A DNA stretch of 64,000 nucleotides from Desulfopila aestuarii DSM 18488 (lineage in GTDB: Bacteria; Desulfobacterota; Desulfobulbia; Desulfobulbales; Desulfocapsaceae). The position numbers and the translations under genes were made by a program. Under the pieces are notes generated by a model. The model saw only the letters and a list, made by a program, of their open reading frames with translations, was not told the origin of the DNA and did not search any database. This document shows positions 35,930 to 45,545 of this stretch, piece after piece (positions within the stretch are counted from its first letter, which is position 1; every line of letters starts with the position of its first letter). The DNA is taken from assembly GCF_900143695.1 (NCBI RefSeq), contig NZ_FRFE01000001.1:1-64000 (forward strand). The letters are read 5' to 3'.

Positions 35930-38900
35930 ATGACCATACAAAATCTCATCCGTAAACGCTGGGTAAAAGTTTGCCTTGGACTTGTTGCATCCCTTATCCT
36001 TTTTGTAGCCCTCCTGCCGCTCGGTATTAAATATTACCTCATCCACTGGCTTGTGAAAAACGGAGCCGAAAGTGCCTCCATAGACACCCTTTCCTTTAAC
36101 CCCTTTCTTGGCAGGATTACTCTCGGCAGCCTTGATGTCCAGGGAGGAAAGCGTTCAATCCTCCATCACTCCAACCTTGTCATCGATCTCGATCTTACCT
36201 CTCTTTTTGACCGTAGTGTCCGGGTAGAAAAATCTGAATACCGCGACCTTTACCTCGAAATTGAACAATACGAGGATGGCACATGGCGCTACGGTTCTTT
36301 CACTATGTCGGGTGGTGCACCTAAAAAGCAGACTCTTGACCCACCGGATCCCTCCGGCCCGGGTTGGGGATTTCGTGCGGATAATGTCCTGATCGAAAAT
36401 TGCAGCATCCATGTCAAAACACCCGAAATCGACATGACTCTTACAATCGATCAGGCAGAGTTGAACAGATTTACCACTCAGGGAAAAAACGCAGGCATAT
36501 TTAAGTTACAGGGCAAAATTGATGACAGTCCAATAACGCTCACCCTCGACCCGCTGAGGGTATATCCCGATATAGAGGTAAACGGAGATATCGAAATTGC
36601 AGCTTTCGACCTCAATGAACTGCAAAAGCTCCTTGCATCATCTCTGCCCAAACTCAACGGCCTATTCGGCATGAAGGGTCAAGTGATCTTCACCATGTCT
36701 GACACAGCTGGGATGGCTACTGACTATCGGGGAATCATCTCTCTTGAAAAAACCGATCTTGGAAACAGTGATTTTCAAACCGCTGCCCAAACAATCAGCT
36801 GGGATGGCAGTGTACATTATGGGGCTCCGTCGGGTAAGCCTGCCGAAGTTGACACCGACGGTTTACTGGCAATTCGCGGTTTTGCTCTTGAACAGCCGGC
36901 AGCAAACCTTGCTTTGAAAAACGAGTCCATCGACTTCGATGGGCAAATCGATCTGACCCTCGGCGAACAGCTCTCCTTAGTCCATGACGGTTCACTCACC
37001 ATGAACAGCATCGACATGCAAATACCAGATCTTTTAATGAAAGAAGATACGATTTCCTGGAAGGGACAGCTGAGCTATCAAGCCTCAGGCACGGAAAGCA
37101 AAGTCGAAACCCAAGGTGGCCAGCTGGCTATTCGTGGGCTCTTTCTGGAACTGCCCACAGCGAACCTTTCGCTGAAAAACGAATCCATCGACTTCGATGG
37201 AGAAATCGATCTATCTCTCGGTGAAGAGCTAGCCTTAGCCCATGACGGTTCACTGAGCATGAACAGCATCAATCTGCAGCTGCCAGATCTTTCCCTTACT
37301 GAAGACACTCTTTCCTGGAAGGGACAGGTAAGCTATAACGCTGCAGGCAAGGATAAAAAAGTTGCAAGCAAAGGCGGTCTATTGCTTGGTGGTATTGACC
37401 TGAAAAAATCCGGTTCAGAGACCCCTCTTGGTGTTAAAGGCAAGGATATCTCCTGGAACGGCGCAGCCGATGTGACGTTAACCAGTGAAAACAACACAAC
37501 TCAAGTCAGCCTTGACGGTAACTTGGCAGCAACATCACTTGCCACAGAACTAACCGAGCCACCAATGCAGATGCAGCAGGGGCAAATCAAGGTACAGACG
37601 AAATCCTCGCTCACCCTTGGCAATCAGTTAGCTCTCAGTGGCAAAAGTGGTTTAGAAATCAGTACGTTTAACTTGAAACAGGGAAGCGAAGCTGAAGCAA
37701 TGAACGTCGAGTTTGAAAAGCTCGTCATCTCAGATCTCGCAAACACCAGCACCACCTCAATTTCTGCCAGTGAAATCCGCACCACCAAGATCACAGCAAG
37801 TATTCCTGGTGACATGCCACTTGCTGTGAGTATTCCCGAAATTCATCTCGCTAAATTTCGTACAGACGATCTCTCCACCTTTTCCTTTGAAAGTCTTGAT
37901 GTCCACAACCTGCAAACCTCCGCAACCCACAACAATAGTGAACTGGCCACACTTGGCCAACTGGGAATGAATAACATTGTGGTTGGCAAAGAAGGAAACT
38001 TCGGGGCGAAGGATATCGCGCTGACAGACCTCACACTCCTTCCCCCCACAGAAAAAGATACACAACCGGTTCTCTCTTTGGCAAAACTTATCACCGATAC
38101 GTTTAGTTGGGATCAACAGGGCGGATTGCAAAGTGGAACTATTGCTCTCGATAAGCTGGCGGTGAATATTACTCGAGACAAAGATGGCCAAATGAATTTT
38201 TCCCGTGAGCTGGCAGCCATGAAAACTGGCAAACTCATTGCTGCCGAGACAACAACCCAGGCCAACGCCACACCAACTGCAGCCCCGGCAGCGAAACAGC
38301 AAGGACCCGAACAACCCGCCGGAAATGCCATGCCCATTCAGATAGCCGCCATCACTATCAGCAAGGACAGCACTCTCGCTTTTCGCGATCAAACCATGGC
38401 GGTACCCTACGCCACCAGCCTCAATATCGAAAAGTTCTCTCTTAAACCTCTCGATTCGACCCAGCCAGACAAGGGATCTGAACTGCTGCTGGAAGGCAAA
38501 CTTGAGAAAAAAGCGCCGCTGAAAATAGCTGGCATCATTAAGCCATTTAAAAGAAAACCGGATCTCAAACTCGATCTGATACTGAAAAATTACCCACTGA
38601 CCAGCCTCTCACCCTATACCGTTCAGGCAGTGGGCACAGCCCTTTCAAGCGGCAACCTGAAACTGACGACCAAGGTTGCCCTTGCAGGCGACAAAATCGA
38701 CATGAAAAACAACGTCGTGCTGGCCAATCTCAAAACCGATACCATATCACCTGAGCTCGCAGCCGAACTCAACAACCAGCTACCGGTTCCCCTCGACGCC
38801 GCGCTGGCCATGATGCGTGACGGTGATGGCAACATCTCACTCGACATCCCCATCAGCGGACCACTCGACAATCTCAACGTCGGCATTGCCTCAATCATCG

Positions 38901-39394
38901 TAACAGCGCTGAACAAATCCATCGTTTCTGCGGCCTCCTCCTATTTTGTCTACACTCTGGGACCCTACGCGGCGCTCGCTTACGTGGGAATGAAGGTTGG
39001 CGAGAAGATGCTGCAGGTGGATCTGCCGCCGGTAATCTTCGAGCCCCAAGCCCAGGAGTTGACCGACGAGCACAAGGATTATCTTAAGCGAATCGCGAAG
39101 ATGTTGACGGACAACAAAGACCAGGATTTACGCCTCACACCGCATATCACACCTAGTGAACTTCAACCAAAAGAAGAGGATGGCAAATCAAAGAAAGGCA
39201 AAAAGGAGCAACCGGCAAAACCGGATGCAGAGATGCAAAAACAGCTGGAGCAACTTGCTCAGCAGCGGGTTGCGACAATCACCGCTTTTCTGATCGACAA
39301 GAACGGCATTGATAAACTGCGGATTCTGGTCAGCGACCCGGTAATCGATACGGCTAAAGAAGCCAAGCCGATGGTTATGCTAGAGGTGAAATAG
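35930..39394 (+). CDS. DUF748/AsmA-like envelope protein with internal duplication
   Basis: 1154 aa from ATG 35930 (MTIQNLIRKRW), which gives a short basic tail and one membrane anchor at about residues 14-36; no strong ribosome site is seen for any start. The rest is beta-rich and periplasmic, with DUF748 features: ASIDTLSFNPFLGRITLGSLDVQG near the N-terminus and a conserved C-terminal block (LDIPISGPLDNLNVG...TALNKSIVSAASSY). AsmA-like proteins bridge the envelope and move lipids. Two 86-residue units (starting around the ESIDFDG motif at 36925 and 37183) are nearly identical at the DNA level over 100 bases. A Lys-rich insert (KEEDGKSKKGKKEQ) lies near the C-terminus. Confidence 0.8.
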   Translation: MTIQNLIRKRWVKVCLGLVASLILFVALLPLGIKYYLIHWLVKNGAESASIDTLSFNPFLGRITLGSLDVQGGKRSILHHSNLVIDLDLTSLFDRSVRVEKSEYRDLYLEIEQYEDGTWRYGSFTMSGGAPKKQTLDPPDPSGPGWGFRADNVLIENCSIHVKTPEIDMTLTIDQAELNRFTTQGKNAGIFKLQGKIDDSPITLTLDPLRVYPDIEVNGDIEIAAFDLNELQKLLASSLPKLNGLFGMKGQVIFTMSDTAGMATDYRGIISLEKTDLGNSDFQTAAQTISWDGSVHYGAPSGKPAEVDTDGLLAIRGFALEQPAANLALKNESIDFDGQIDLTLGEQLSLVHDGSLTMNSIDMQIPDLLMKEDTISWKGQLSYQASGTESKVETQGGQLAIRGLFLELPTANLSLKNESIDFDGEIDLSLGEELALAHDGSLSMNSINLQLPDLSLTEDTLSWKGQVSYNAAGKDKKVASKGGLLLGGIDLKKSGSETPLGVKGKDISWNGAADVTLTSENNTTQVSLDGNLAATSLATELTEPPMQMQQGQIKVQTKSSLTLGNQLALSGKSGLEISTFNLKQGSEAEAMNVEFEKLVISDLANTSTTSISASEIRTTKITASIPGDMPLAVSIPEIHLAKFRTDDLSTFSFESLDVHNLQTSATHNNSELATLGQLGMNNIVVGKEGNFGAKDIALTDLTLLPPTEKDTQPVLSLAKLITDTFSWDQQGGLQSGTIALDKLAVNITRDKDGQMNFSRELAAMKTGKLIAAETTTQANATPTAAPAAKQQGPEQPAGNAMPIQIAAITISKDSTLAFRDQTMAVPYATSLNIEKFSLKPLDSTQPDKGSELLLEGKLEKKAPLKIAGIIKPFKRKPDLKLDLILKNYPLTSLSPYTVQAVGTALSSGNLKLTTKVALAGDKIDMKNNVVLANLKTDTISPELAAELNNQLPVPLDAALAMMRDGDGNISLDIPISGPLDNLNVGIASIIVTALNKSIVSAASSYFVYTLGPYAALAYVGMKVGEKMLQVDLPPVIFEPQAQELTDEHKDYLKRIAKMLTDNKDQDLRLTPHITPSELQPKEEDGKSKKGKKEQPAKPDAEMQKQLEQLAQQRVATITAFLIDKNGIDKLRILVSDPVIDTAKEAKPMVMLEVK
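36917..37281 (+). repeat. In-frame tandem duplication, 258-base period, inside the DUF748 gene
   Basis: The stretch encoding NESIDFDG...DGSL(T/S)MNSI at 36917-37021 recurs at 37175-37281 with a 258-base (86-codon) offset and roughly 85 per cent base identity by eye. A looser third repeat of the SWKGQ-x-SY element follows near 37310. Confidence 0.7.
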
Positions 39395-39404
39395 CAAGGA
39401 GAAA

Positions 39405-39429
39405 GCTCTGCAGGTTCTCCCTGCAGAGC
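39405..39429. terminator. Hairpin between convergent genes
   Basis: GCTCTGCAG / CTGCAGAGC, nine perfect base pairs with a seven-base loop, 10 bases after the DUF748 stop. No T tract follows on either strand, so termination is uncertain. Confidence 0.45.
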
Positions 39430-39458
39430 GTGTTACCATGTACTGCCCATCTTTTTTC

Positions 39459-40100
39459 TCAGAGAAGTTTATTCTTTTTCAAATCCGCAATGAAGAGGCC
39501 GGTAGCGGTATCAATAAACTTGTTGGTCATCACCGGATCAGTCACCTCCGATCTGCCTGACCAGATCAGCTTCCGGGTACCTACGTCATAAAGGTGCGAC
39601 TCCAACTCCAGCTTAAGCTTGTTGCTGGTACTGGTGCTTTCAGTTGTGCTGGCGATCATCATTCCATAATCCATGGGCGCATCCTTAAGCACCCCATAAA
39701 TGCGGCCGACAGAATCACCCGTACTGGTGGTTCTTGAATAATCGGCGAGCCGCGTTATCAATACCGTTTTAGCGCCGGTATCTTTAGCAGCCTGTACCAC
39801 TGTTTCATAATTTACGACCTCCTTCACCGCTTCAACAGTATTGCCCTTAAAAGAGCGCACACCCTCCCGCTGCAGTCCCCGTGCAAAGGAATTCTCAAAC
39901 AATCTCCGGACAGTCGCGTCCCTCGCCACCCCAATGACCAGAGTATCCTCAATCTTTTGCCCCGAACCCACGACAGCCGGATCAATCCACGAGGAAAGCA
40001 ACCGGTTTCTGGTCGTGCACGATGACAGTCCAATCACTAACAACAGGACCATACAGGCAACAGGGGATAACGAGCGGTGGCTGAATCGGAAAACTTTCAT
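39459..40100 (-). CDS. Predicted outer-membrane lipoprotein of unknown function
   Basis: 213 aa from ATG 40100, which follows AAAGGAG. Lipoprotein signal with lipobox IGLSSC at about residue 28. The mature protein has alternating beta-strands and helices (TLVIGVARDATVRRLFENSFARGLQREGV, then GAKTVLITRLADY, then LELESHLYDVGTRKLIWSGRSEV), a pattern seen in small lipoproteins that resemble TolB N-domain or DUF4136 folds. I cannot name the family. Convergent with the DUF748 gene. Confidence 0.65.
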   Translation of the reverse strand: MKVFRFSHRSLSPVACMVLLLVIGLSSCTTRNRLLSSWIDPAVVGSGQKIEDTLVIGVARDATVRRLFENSFARGLQREGVRSFKGNTVEAVKEVVNYETVVQAAKDTGAKTVLITRLADYSRTTSTGDSVGRIYGVLKDAPMDYGMMIASTTESTSTSNKLKLELESHLYDVGTRKLIWSGRSEVTDPVMTNKFIDTATGLFIADLKKNKLL

Positions 40101-40255
40101 AACACTCCTTTTGTAAAATATGTTTACTCCATAAGAATCTGATAACAGCAGCATTCATTTGTCGTAAACTATCTGATGAGCACCCGCAGAACAATATCTT
40201 TTTCCACCGCTCCAAGAGCGCCACCCTGTTTCAGTTCAAAATACAGAGAACCCTC

Positions 40256-41053
40256 TCAGGCAGAACGAACAAACAGCTCGAACAGTGTGAGCAGAATTTC
40301 CACCACGATAAGAATGACAATATACCACTCCACCCGCAAACTCCGTCTGGCTTGCAGCAACTCCAGAGCCGTCTGAGCCGTGCGTGAGACCAGATCGATT
40401 TTCCGCGCAAGTGCGCTGTCTCGCTCCCGTAATTCGAATTCGACATCAAGCATCAAATAGAGTCCTTCCAACTCGCTATGCTCCCAGAGCAGATCGGGTT
40501 TTTCCGCCACCGCCGCCCGGCCGACCATGTCATGCTCGGTCGTCAGTGCCGTGCCAATGGTCTGCAACAGCTTCCGACCACTGCGCACGCCCCGGCTCGC
40601 CGCAAGCTGTTCCGCCATCGGTTCCACCAGGTCAAACCCTTGCGTTATTCTGGTTTCGTAACTGGCCAGCAGAACCGACCTGGCCATCATCTCCGAGAGT
40701 AGCTGCAGCCTGGGTATTGACAAATCGCGAAGCATGATGCGATCCTCTTTCACCCGCTCATCCTGATTGGGGCTGACAACAACCTCGAACGTCTCCTCCT
40801 CAGCCCTCTCCACCTCTCCTTCCAAAAAAGGCCTGAGAGTCTTTTCGATGAGATGCTGCTGTTCAAGAGGAGAAATATTGACAAACACGACAACCCCATA
40901 GCGAAACAGCACCACATACCCCTTATCACCTTGGGAAAAGACCATAGGGGAGACGGCCAGTGCAGATTCCGACGGGAACCTGCGAAGCTGGATTCTGCGA
41001 GCAACCTGCACCGCCCGCACCGGTACATTTGATGGTAATTCCATATAGTTCAA
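40256..41053 (-). CDS. RMD1/YagE (DUF155) family membrane protein
   Basis: 265 aa. DUF155 core at residues about 60-225, with GYVVLFRYGVVVFVN near the start and the C-terminal signature KPDLLWEHSELEGLYLMLDVEFELRERDSALARKIDL. A single C-terminal membrane helix (WYIVILIVVEILLTLFELF) anchors it, as in yeast Rmd1. Function in bacteria is unknown. It follows the hybrid kinase gene by 75 bases on the same strand. Confidence 0.85.
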   Translation of the reverse strand: MNYMELPSNVPVRAVQVARRIQLRRFPSESALAVSPMVFSQGDKGYVVLFRYGVVVFVNISPLEQQHLIEKTLRPFLEGEVERAEEETFEVVVSPNQDERVKEDRIMLRDLSIPRLQLLSEMMARSVLLASYETRITQGFDLVEPMAEQLAASRGVRSGRKLLQTIGTALTTEHDMVGRAAVAEKPDLLWEHSELEGLYLMLDVEFELRERDSALARKIDLVSRTAQTALELLQARRSLRVEWYIVILIVVEILLTLFELFVRSA

Positions 41054-41128
41054 GACCCTTGCAAGAAACCAGGCTGGCGAGTCGTCAAATTCAACGCAAT
41101 CTCTGCGTCACAACTTTCAGCCATTTGC

Positions 41129-43609
41129 TCAACAAGCGGACAGCACCTTGTGCACAACCTGCGAAAGTTGCTCCATGGTATACGGTTTCCTGATAAAGCC
41201 GCCAACGCCCAAACGCATTCCCGCCTTCACGTCCTCGCTTTCAGAAAAGCCGCTGGCTATAACCGCTTTCTGCCCGGGATGGAGAGCTATGATCTTCTCA
41301 TATGTTTCTGCACCGTTCATGCCAGGCTCCATCAGCATGTCGAGAAGGACCAGATCAGCACGCTGCTCTTTCAACCAGGTCAAGGCCGACTCCCCAGACT
41401 CTACCGCATAGGCCAAATAGCCAAGAGCACCGAGAAGCTGACAGGCTATCTCTCGCAGCTGCGGTTCATCATCCACCACCAGGATGGTTTCCCCATTTCC
41501 CCTGAGCACCCTCGATGTTTTCGCCGATTTATCAATCGCCCCCCCACCCACAGTCACAACAGGTAAAGTGATAATAAACGATGTACCTGGTAGCGAACTG
41601 TCAACCTGCACGCGACCACCATGATTCTGTACCGTATTCCACACCACTGTCAATCCCAGGCCGGTACCGCTGCGCCCCATCATCTTTTTGGTGTAAAACG
41701 GCTCGAAAATATGCTCGACATCCTCTTGCCGGATACCACTGCCGGTGTCCTGAACCGTCACGACGATGGCGTCGTTTTCTGGTGAGTCCGGATGCATTCT
41801 GCCGGTACGAGTGGAAATTGTTACAGTACCGGAACCTTCTATAGCCTCAAAGCCATTCGTGACAAGGTTCATAAGACACTTCTTTACGTGTACCGTAGAA
41901 CAGGAAATAATCGAATGCGGCGCTGTCAACTCTGTCCTGATACTGATATCCGGATAGGATGCTTCTATTTTAACAAACTCAGGGGACAGAAGATACTCCT
42001 CTATCAGCTCGTGCACATCGCGATGCTCCATGACACTCGCTGAACTGCGGGCAATGACCAGCATATCGGCAACAATCATAGCTGCCCTGTTCCCAGCCTC
42101 GAGAATCGCTTCAAGTGGTTTTTTCAGCTCGGGCTGATCTCCATATCTCAGCAACATCAGCTCAGGGTAGCTGATAATCCCTGCCAGGATATTGTTCAGG
42201 TCATGCGCCACGCCACCGGCCAGCATGCCAAGAGCCTCCATCTTGCGTGATTGCTCCAGCTTTTTCTGGAGAAGAAACTTCTCCTCCGTCGCCTGTTTCA
42301 TTTCTGTAATATCGACGACCACCCCTTCTATCCAGTTATGTTCCGGATAGTAGCTGGCGGTAAACCGAAACCAGCCGACCTCCCCATTTTTCCGGCGCAA
42401 CGGCGCTTCAAAGTTGGTGATTCCCCCTCTGTTTTTTAACACCGAGAGAAAATGCTGGCGGTCAAGCGGATTGAGATATGCCCCGCCGACGGAAAAGTTG
42501 GCAAGAAAATCCTGGCGGTTTTCATAACCTGCCATCCGGGCCAAAGCGTCATTGGATTCCAGAATGGCATCATCCTCAGGGGAACTGCGAAAGAGGCCGA
42601 CCTGAGCATTATAAAAAAGATTTCGATATTTCTGCTCATTTTCCAACAATCGCCTTTCAGCACTTTTCCGGGATGTCACATCCCTGATGATCGCCTGGAT
42701 CGTCCCGCCGATTTTCTGTTCGATCAGCCGGGCACTGATCTCCACCTCCACCCGCACCCCGACCATGGTTCTGAACGCCGTTTCGTAGCGGGCATCCCCC
42801 TTCTTCTCAACGTCTCTGAAAATTTGCTGAATTGCCGCAAGGTCTTCTCGAAAATGCAGGTCGAAAACATTTAACGCCAGCAACTGCTGCCGCGGATAGC
42901 CCAACAGCTCAGTAGCTCTGACATTGCAGTCAAGAATGGTACCTTCACCGTCATAAATGAGAATTGCATCATTGGACTGTTCGAACAGTTGCCGAAAACG
43001 ACGTTCGCTTTCACGCAGATCGTCAAGGGATTGCTTTCTGTCAATGGCCAGGGCAATCTGGTTTGATACCGCCGACAAAAGCTGCAGATCGTCTTCGGTG
43101 TACATATCCGGGTTGGTATAGCTCTGTACGGCAATGACACCAATGACCTCATTACGGATCATCAGAGGCACCCCCATCCAGATAAGCGGGGTAGGCCCCC
43201 AGATCCCTTCCTGTTGCGCCCGTTCCTGTAACTGCTGGCTTCTCAACAGCAACGGTTCACGGCGAAGCACGACCAGACCCGTCAGTGAGTTACCGGTATC
43301 AAAATCGGTAATCGGTGAGAAATCTTTGTCCACCGTATCAACATAATATGGAAAAAAAAGGGTTTTCTTCTCGCTGTTGACTATGGCAATGAAGGAATTG
43401 GTGACATCGATAATCGAACTCAACGCCTGGTGGATAACCTGGTACAGTTTGTCGAGATCCGGAGTACTATTGACAGCATTGGCAATCGCATAGAGAACGC
43501 GGTTGACTTTTTCCGCCCTGTGGCTGGCGAGATCTCTCTTTCCCAGCTCATCCCCTTGCCCTGGACTCATTTGTCTTATACTGTTTTTCTGAACTGTCTG
43601 ATCTGCCAT
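41129..43609 (-). CDS. Hybrid sensor histidine kinase: GAF-PAS-PAS-HisKA-HATPase-REC
   Basis: 826 aa soluble kinase from ATG 43609 (an upstream in-frame ATG at 43660 and a downstream one at 43570 are possible). Domains: GAF about 35-195 (TDLEDLQLLSAVSNQIALAID end motif), PAS about 205-320, PAS/PAC about 330-440, HisKA near 465 with His in GGVAHDLNNILAG, HATPase about 560-680 (DTGSGI, GRSGTGLGLTVV), and a C-terminal receiver about 705-820 with LVLLDMLMEPGMNG. It has no output domain or membrane helix, so it must signal through another protein. Neighbours are the dCache-AlbA_2 protein upstream and the RMD1-like gene downstream. Confidence 0.92.
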   Translation of the reverse strand: MADQTVQKNSIRQMSPGQGDELGKRDLASHRAEKVNRVLYAIANAVNSTPDLDKLYQVIHQALSSIIDVTNSFIAIVNSEKKTLFFPYYVDTVDKDFSPITDFDTGNSLTGLVVLRREPLLLRSQQLQERAQQEGIWGPTPLIWMGVPLMIRNEVIGVIAVQSYTNPDMYTEDDLQLLSAVSNQIALAIDRKQSLDDLRESERRFRQLFEQSNDAILIYDGEGTILDCNVRATELLGYPRQQLLALNVFDLHFREDLAAIQQIFRDVEKKGDARYETAFRTMVGVRVEVEISARLIEQKIGGTIQAIIRDVTSRKSAERRLLENEQKYRNLFYNAQVGLFRSSPEDDAILESNDALARMAGYENRQDFLANFSVGGAYLNPLDRQHFLSVLKNRGGITNFEAPLRRKNGEVGWFRFTASYYPEHNWIEGVVVDITEMKQATEEKFLLQKKLEQSRKMEALGMLAGGVAHDLNNILAGIISYPELMLLRYGDQPELKKPLEAILEAGNRAAMIVADMLVIARSSASVMEHRDVHELIEEYLLSPEFVKIEASYPDISIRTELTAPHSIISCSTVHVKKCLMNLVTNGFEAIEGSGTVTISTRTGRMHPDSPENDAIVVTVQDTGSGIRQEDVEHIFEPFYTKKMMGRSGTGLGLTVVWNTVQNHGGRVQVDSSLPGTSFIITLPVVTVGGGAIDKSAKTSRVLRGNGETILVVDDEPQLREIACQLLGALGYLAYAVESGESALTWLKEQRADLVLLDMLMEPGMNGAETYEKIIALHPGQKAVIASGFSESEDVKAGMRLGVGGFIRKPYTMEQLSQVVHKVLSAC

Positions 43610-43781
43610 GTCCTTTGCGTGCTCCGCCCCAGCCTCACAGCTGCCAAGTTTCCATACCATCTAGATAAAACATATCTTCTTCACAAACCAATATTTGCAG
43701 CTATTGCCGCATCTCATAGTAGATGGGCACACTATAATTATACAGCAATCCAATCAAAGTCATGCAATATCGAGATATCTG

Positions 43782-45353
43782 TCAAGGTTCCTTCCCCATG
43801 ACATGCTGTATCATTTGGCTGGGGGAAAGCTTGGTGGACGATGGTCCGGAGCGAATATAAAACTCCTCGTTTTTCCCCACCATCAGAAAGACAGGGTTCG
43901 AAGCTGGCCGGCATTCCAACATAGCAACCTGATCTGCCCCGCCCTCAACTATTGTTATTTCAATGCATAATGAAAACTCTGCACCAATGTGTTGATGAAT
44001 GAGATTTTTTATATGGAGAAGGCACCGGTCATTGTTTTCAAAACCATCCGCTTCCAACCCGATAATCTGGCCATGATCGTCAACACCTATCAGCAGAACG
44101 CCACCATTGCTGTTAAGAAAGGCCACAACACTTTTCAACCAGGCTAATTCAATTTCTTTGCCATGATTGCCTGTACGCAGGTTCATTCTAACACTTGACT
44201 TAAACTCTATCCCTGCTCCTTCACCTTCCCTGAGACAGTTTTGCAGACGAACCTCAGGGGCAAGTGTACCCGAATCAGGATGGCGCCATACTCCTGACTT
44301 CCAAAGATAGATCATAAGTAATGGGCTGATCAGCAAAACCGTTACAACATCGACGAGGTCAATTGCATAGAGGCGCGTATTGAATCCCTGCAGCAGTTTC
44401 TTCTCCGGCACCACCACTCCCACCCACAACGATCGCCCTTCATGAAGAAGTGGCTGAAGAGACGCCAGCCATTTCTGGCCGTTGTATCTTACAACGGTCA
44501 ACGATCTGGCAGGACGCCCAGCCTCCTCCCAGCGACGTTCAATTTCCGGCAATACAGCCTGCACATTTTCGGAAAGAATACCATTATCCAAGATATGCCT
44601 GGCCAAAAATGTGCCACCATAGGAGTTGACCAGGAAAAAATCGGCCTGTACCTGAATTCCGGCATCGGCCAGTAACTGTTCTATGTTGCTGAGCAGGATA
44701 TCAATACCGAAAACCGTATACCCAGACTGCCCGCCGGTATTCTTCCACCCTATGGAAGCCGTTACCCCATCCTCCTGGGACTCGAAAAACGTATATGGAC
44801 TTGTCCAGCTTATCGAATCAAGATCATCAACCAATTTGAACCACGGTCGCCGCACAGGATTATACTTCCCCTTCTGCTGCCACTCAGCTCCGGGCGTACC
44901 GGCACTGTTCCATAACTGATAATTCATGATGGCGACATCTTCCGACTGCTCCACTCTCCGAACCAGAAAACCGCTTTCATGTCGCGTAAGAAAATACTCC
45001 CGCCCCTTATTGTTGGCCATCACCAGACCGCTGAATCCCTGTTCGTGCTGGAGAAAGGGGAGAAGCTGCTTGTTGAGTTCTTCGATTCTCTCTATATCGA
45101 GCAGCCCACTTTTCCCCCACTCCCTCACCATTGTCAGCTTATTTTCAACATTTTCGATAAACGTCTGGAGTTTTTTCAATTCAGCATCACTTACTGCCTT
45201 GATAACGGTTGCCGCCAGATCATCTTTCATCCTCCAGTATTGATAGCCGTTGACCAACAGCAGAATCCCGATCAGGATAATAAAAGATATGATAAAAGGC
45301 ATGCCACGGCGAACAATTGCGGCAATTCCAGTCTGCTTGTTCTGATTTGTCAT
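43782..45353 (-). CDS. Membrane dCache sensor fused to a Schlafen-type AlbA_2 domain
   Basis: 523 aa. A membrane helix at about 18-38, a periplasmic dCache-like region about 45-325 (REYFLTRHESGFLVRR, then YNPVRRPWFK, then WTSPYTFFES, typical of dCache ligand domains), and a second helix about 330-352. The cytoplasmic part, from about 385, is an AlbA_2/Schlafen domain: EGAGIEFKSSVRMN, then KSVVAFLNSNGGVLLIGVDDHGQIIGLE, and a terminal FYIRSGPSSTKLSPSQM as in COG2865 proteins. AlbA_2 domains usually bind nucleic acid or nucleotides. A sensor receptor with this domain in place of a kinase or cyclase is unusual. 172 bp before the hybrid kinase on the same strand. Confidence 0.82.
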   Translation of the reverse strand: MTNQNKQTGIAAIVRRGMPFIISFIILIGILLLVNGYQYWRMKDDLAATVIKAVSDAELKKLQTFIENVENKLTMVREWGKSGLLDIERIEELNKQLLPFLQHEQGFSGLVMANNKGREYFLTRHESGFLVRRVEQSEDVAIMNYQLWNSAGTPGAEWQQKGKYNPVRRPWFKLVDDLDSISWTSPYTFFESQEDGVTASIGWKNTGGQSGYTVFGIDILLSNIEQLLADAGIQVQADFFLVNSYGGTFLARHILDNGILSENVQAVLPEIERRWEEAGRPARSLTVVRYNGQKWLASLQPLLHEGRSLWVGVVVPEKKLLQGFNTRLYAIDLVDVVTVLLISPLLMIYLWKSGVWRHPDSGTLAPEVRLQNCLREGEGAGIEFKSSVRMNLRTGNHGKEIELAWLKSVVAFLNSNGGVLLIGVDDHGQIIGLEADGFENNDRCLLHIKNLIHQHIGAEFSLCIEITIVEGGADQVAMLECRPASNPVFLMVGKNEEFYIRSGPSSTKLSPSQMIQHVMGKEP

Positions 45354-45545
45354 AATTGCTATGGATTATTTTCCATCCTAGAGACCTTAATGCGTACTGC
45401 TTCACAAAAATAACCTCCGCCGGTCGCAAACCACAACCTAGCGCATATCTTCACCATTCGCAAAAGACAATTTCAAGGCATCTTCTCGCCAAACCGGCAT
45501 CGGTAAGATCTGTCCTTGAGCAACAGCCGTGGTGTTGTGTTCAGC

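Noticed and set aside
37757-38392. 211-codon minus-strand reading inside the DUF748 gene
   Set aside because: It is antisense to a long continuous beta-rich protein, and its Cys/Gly-rich sequence has no known family.
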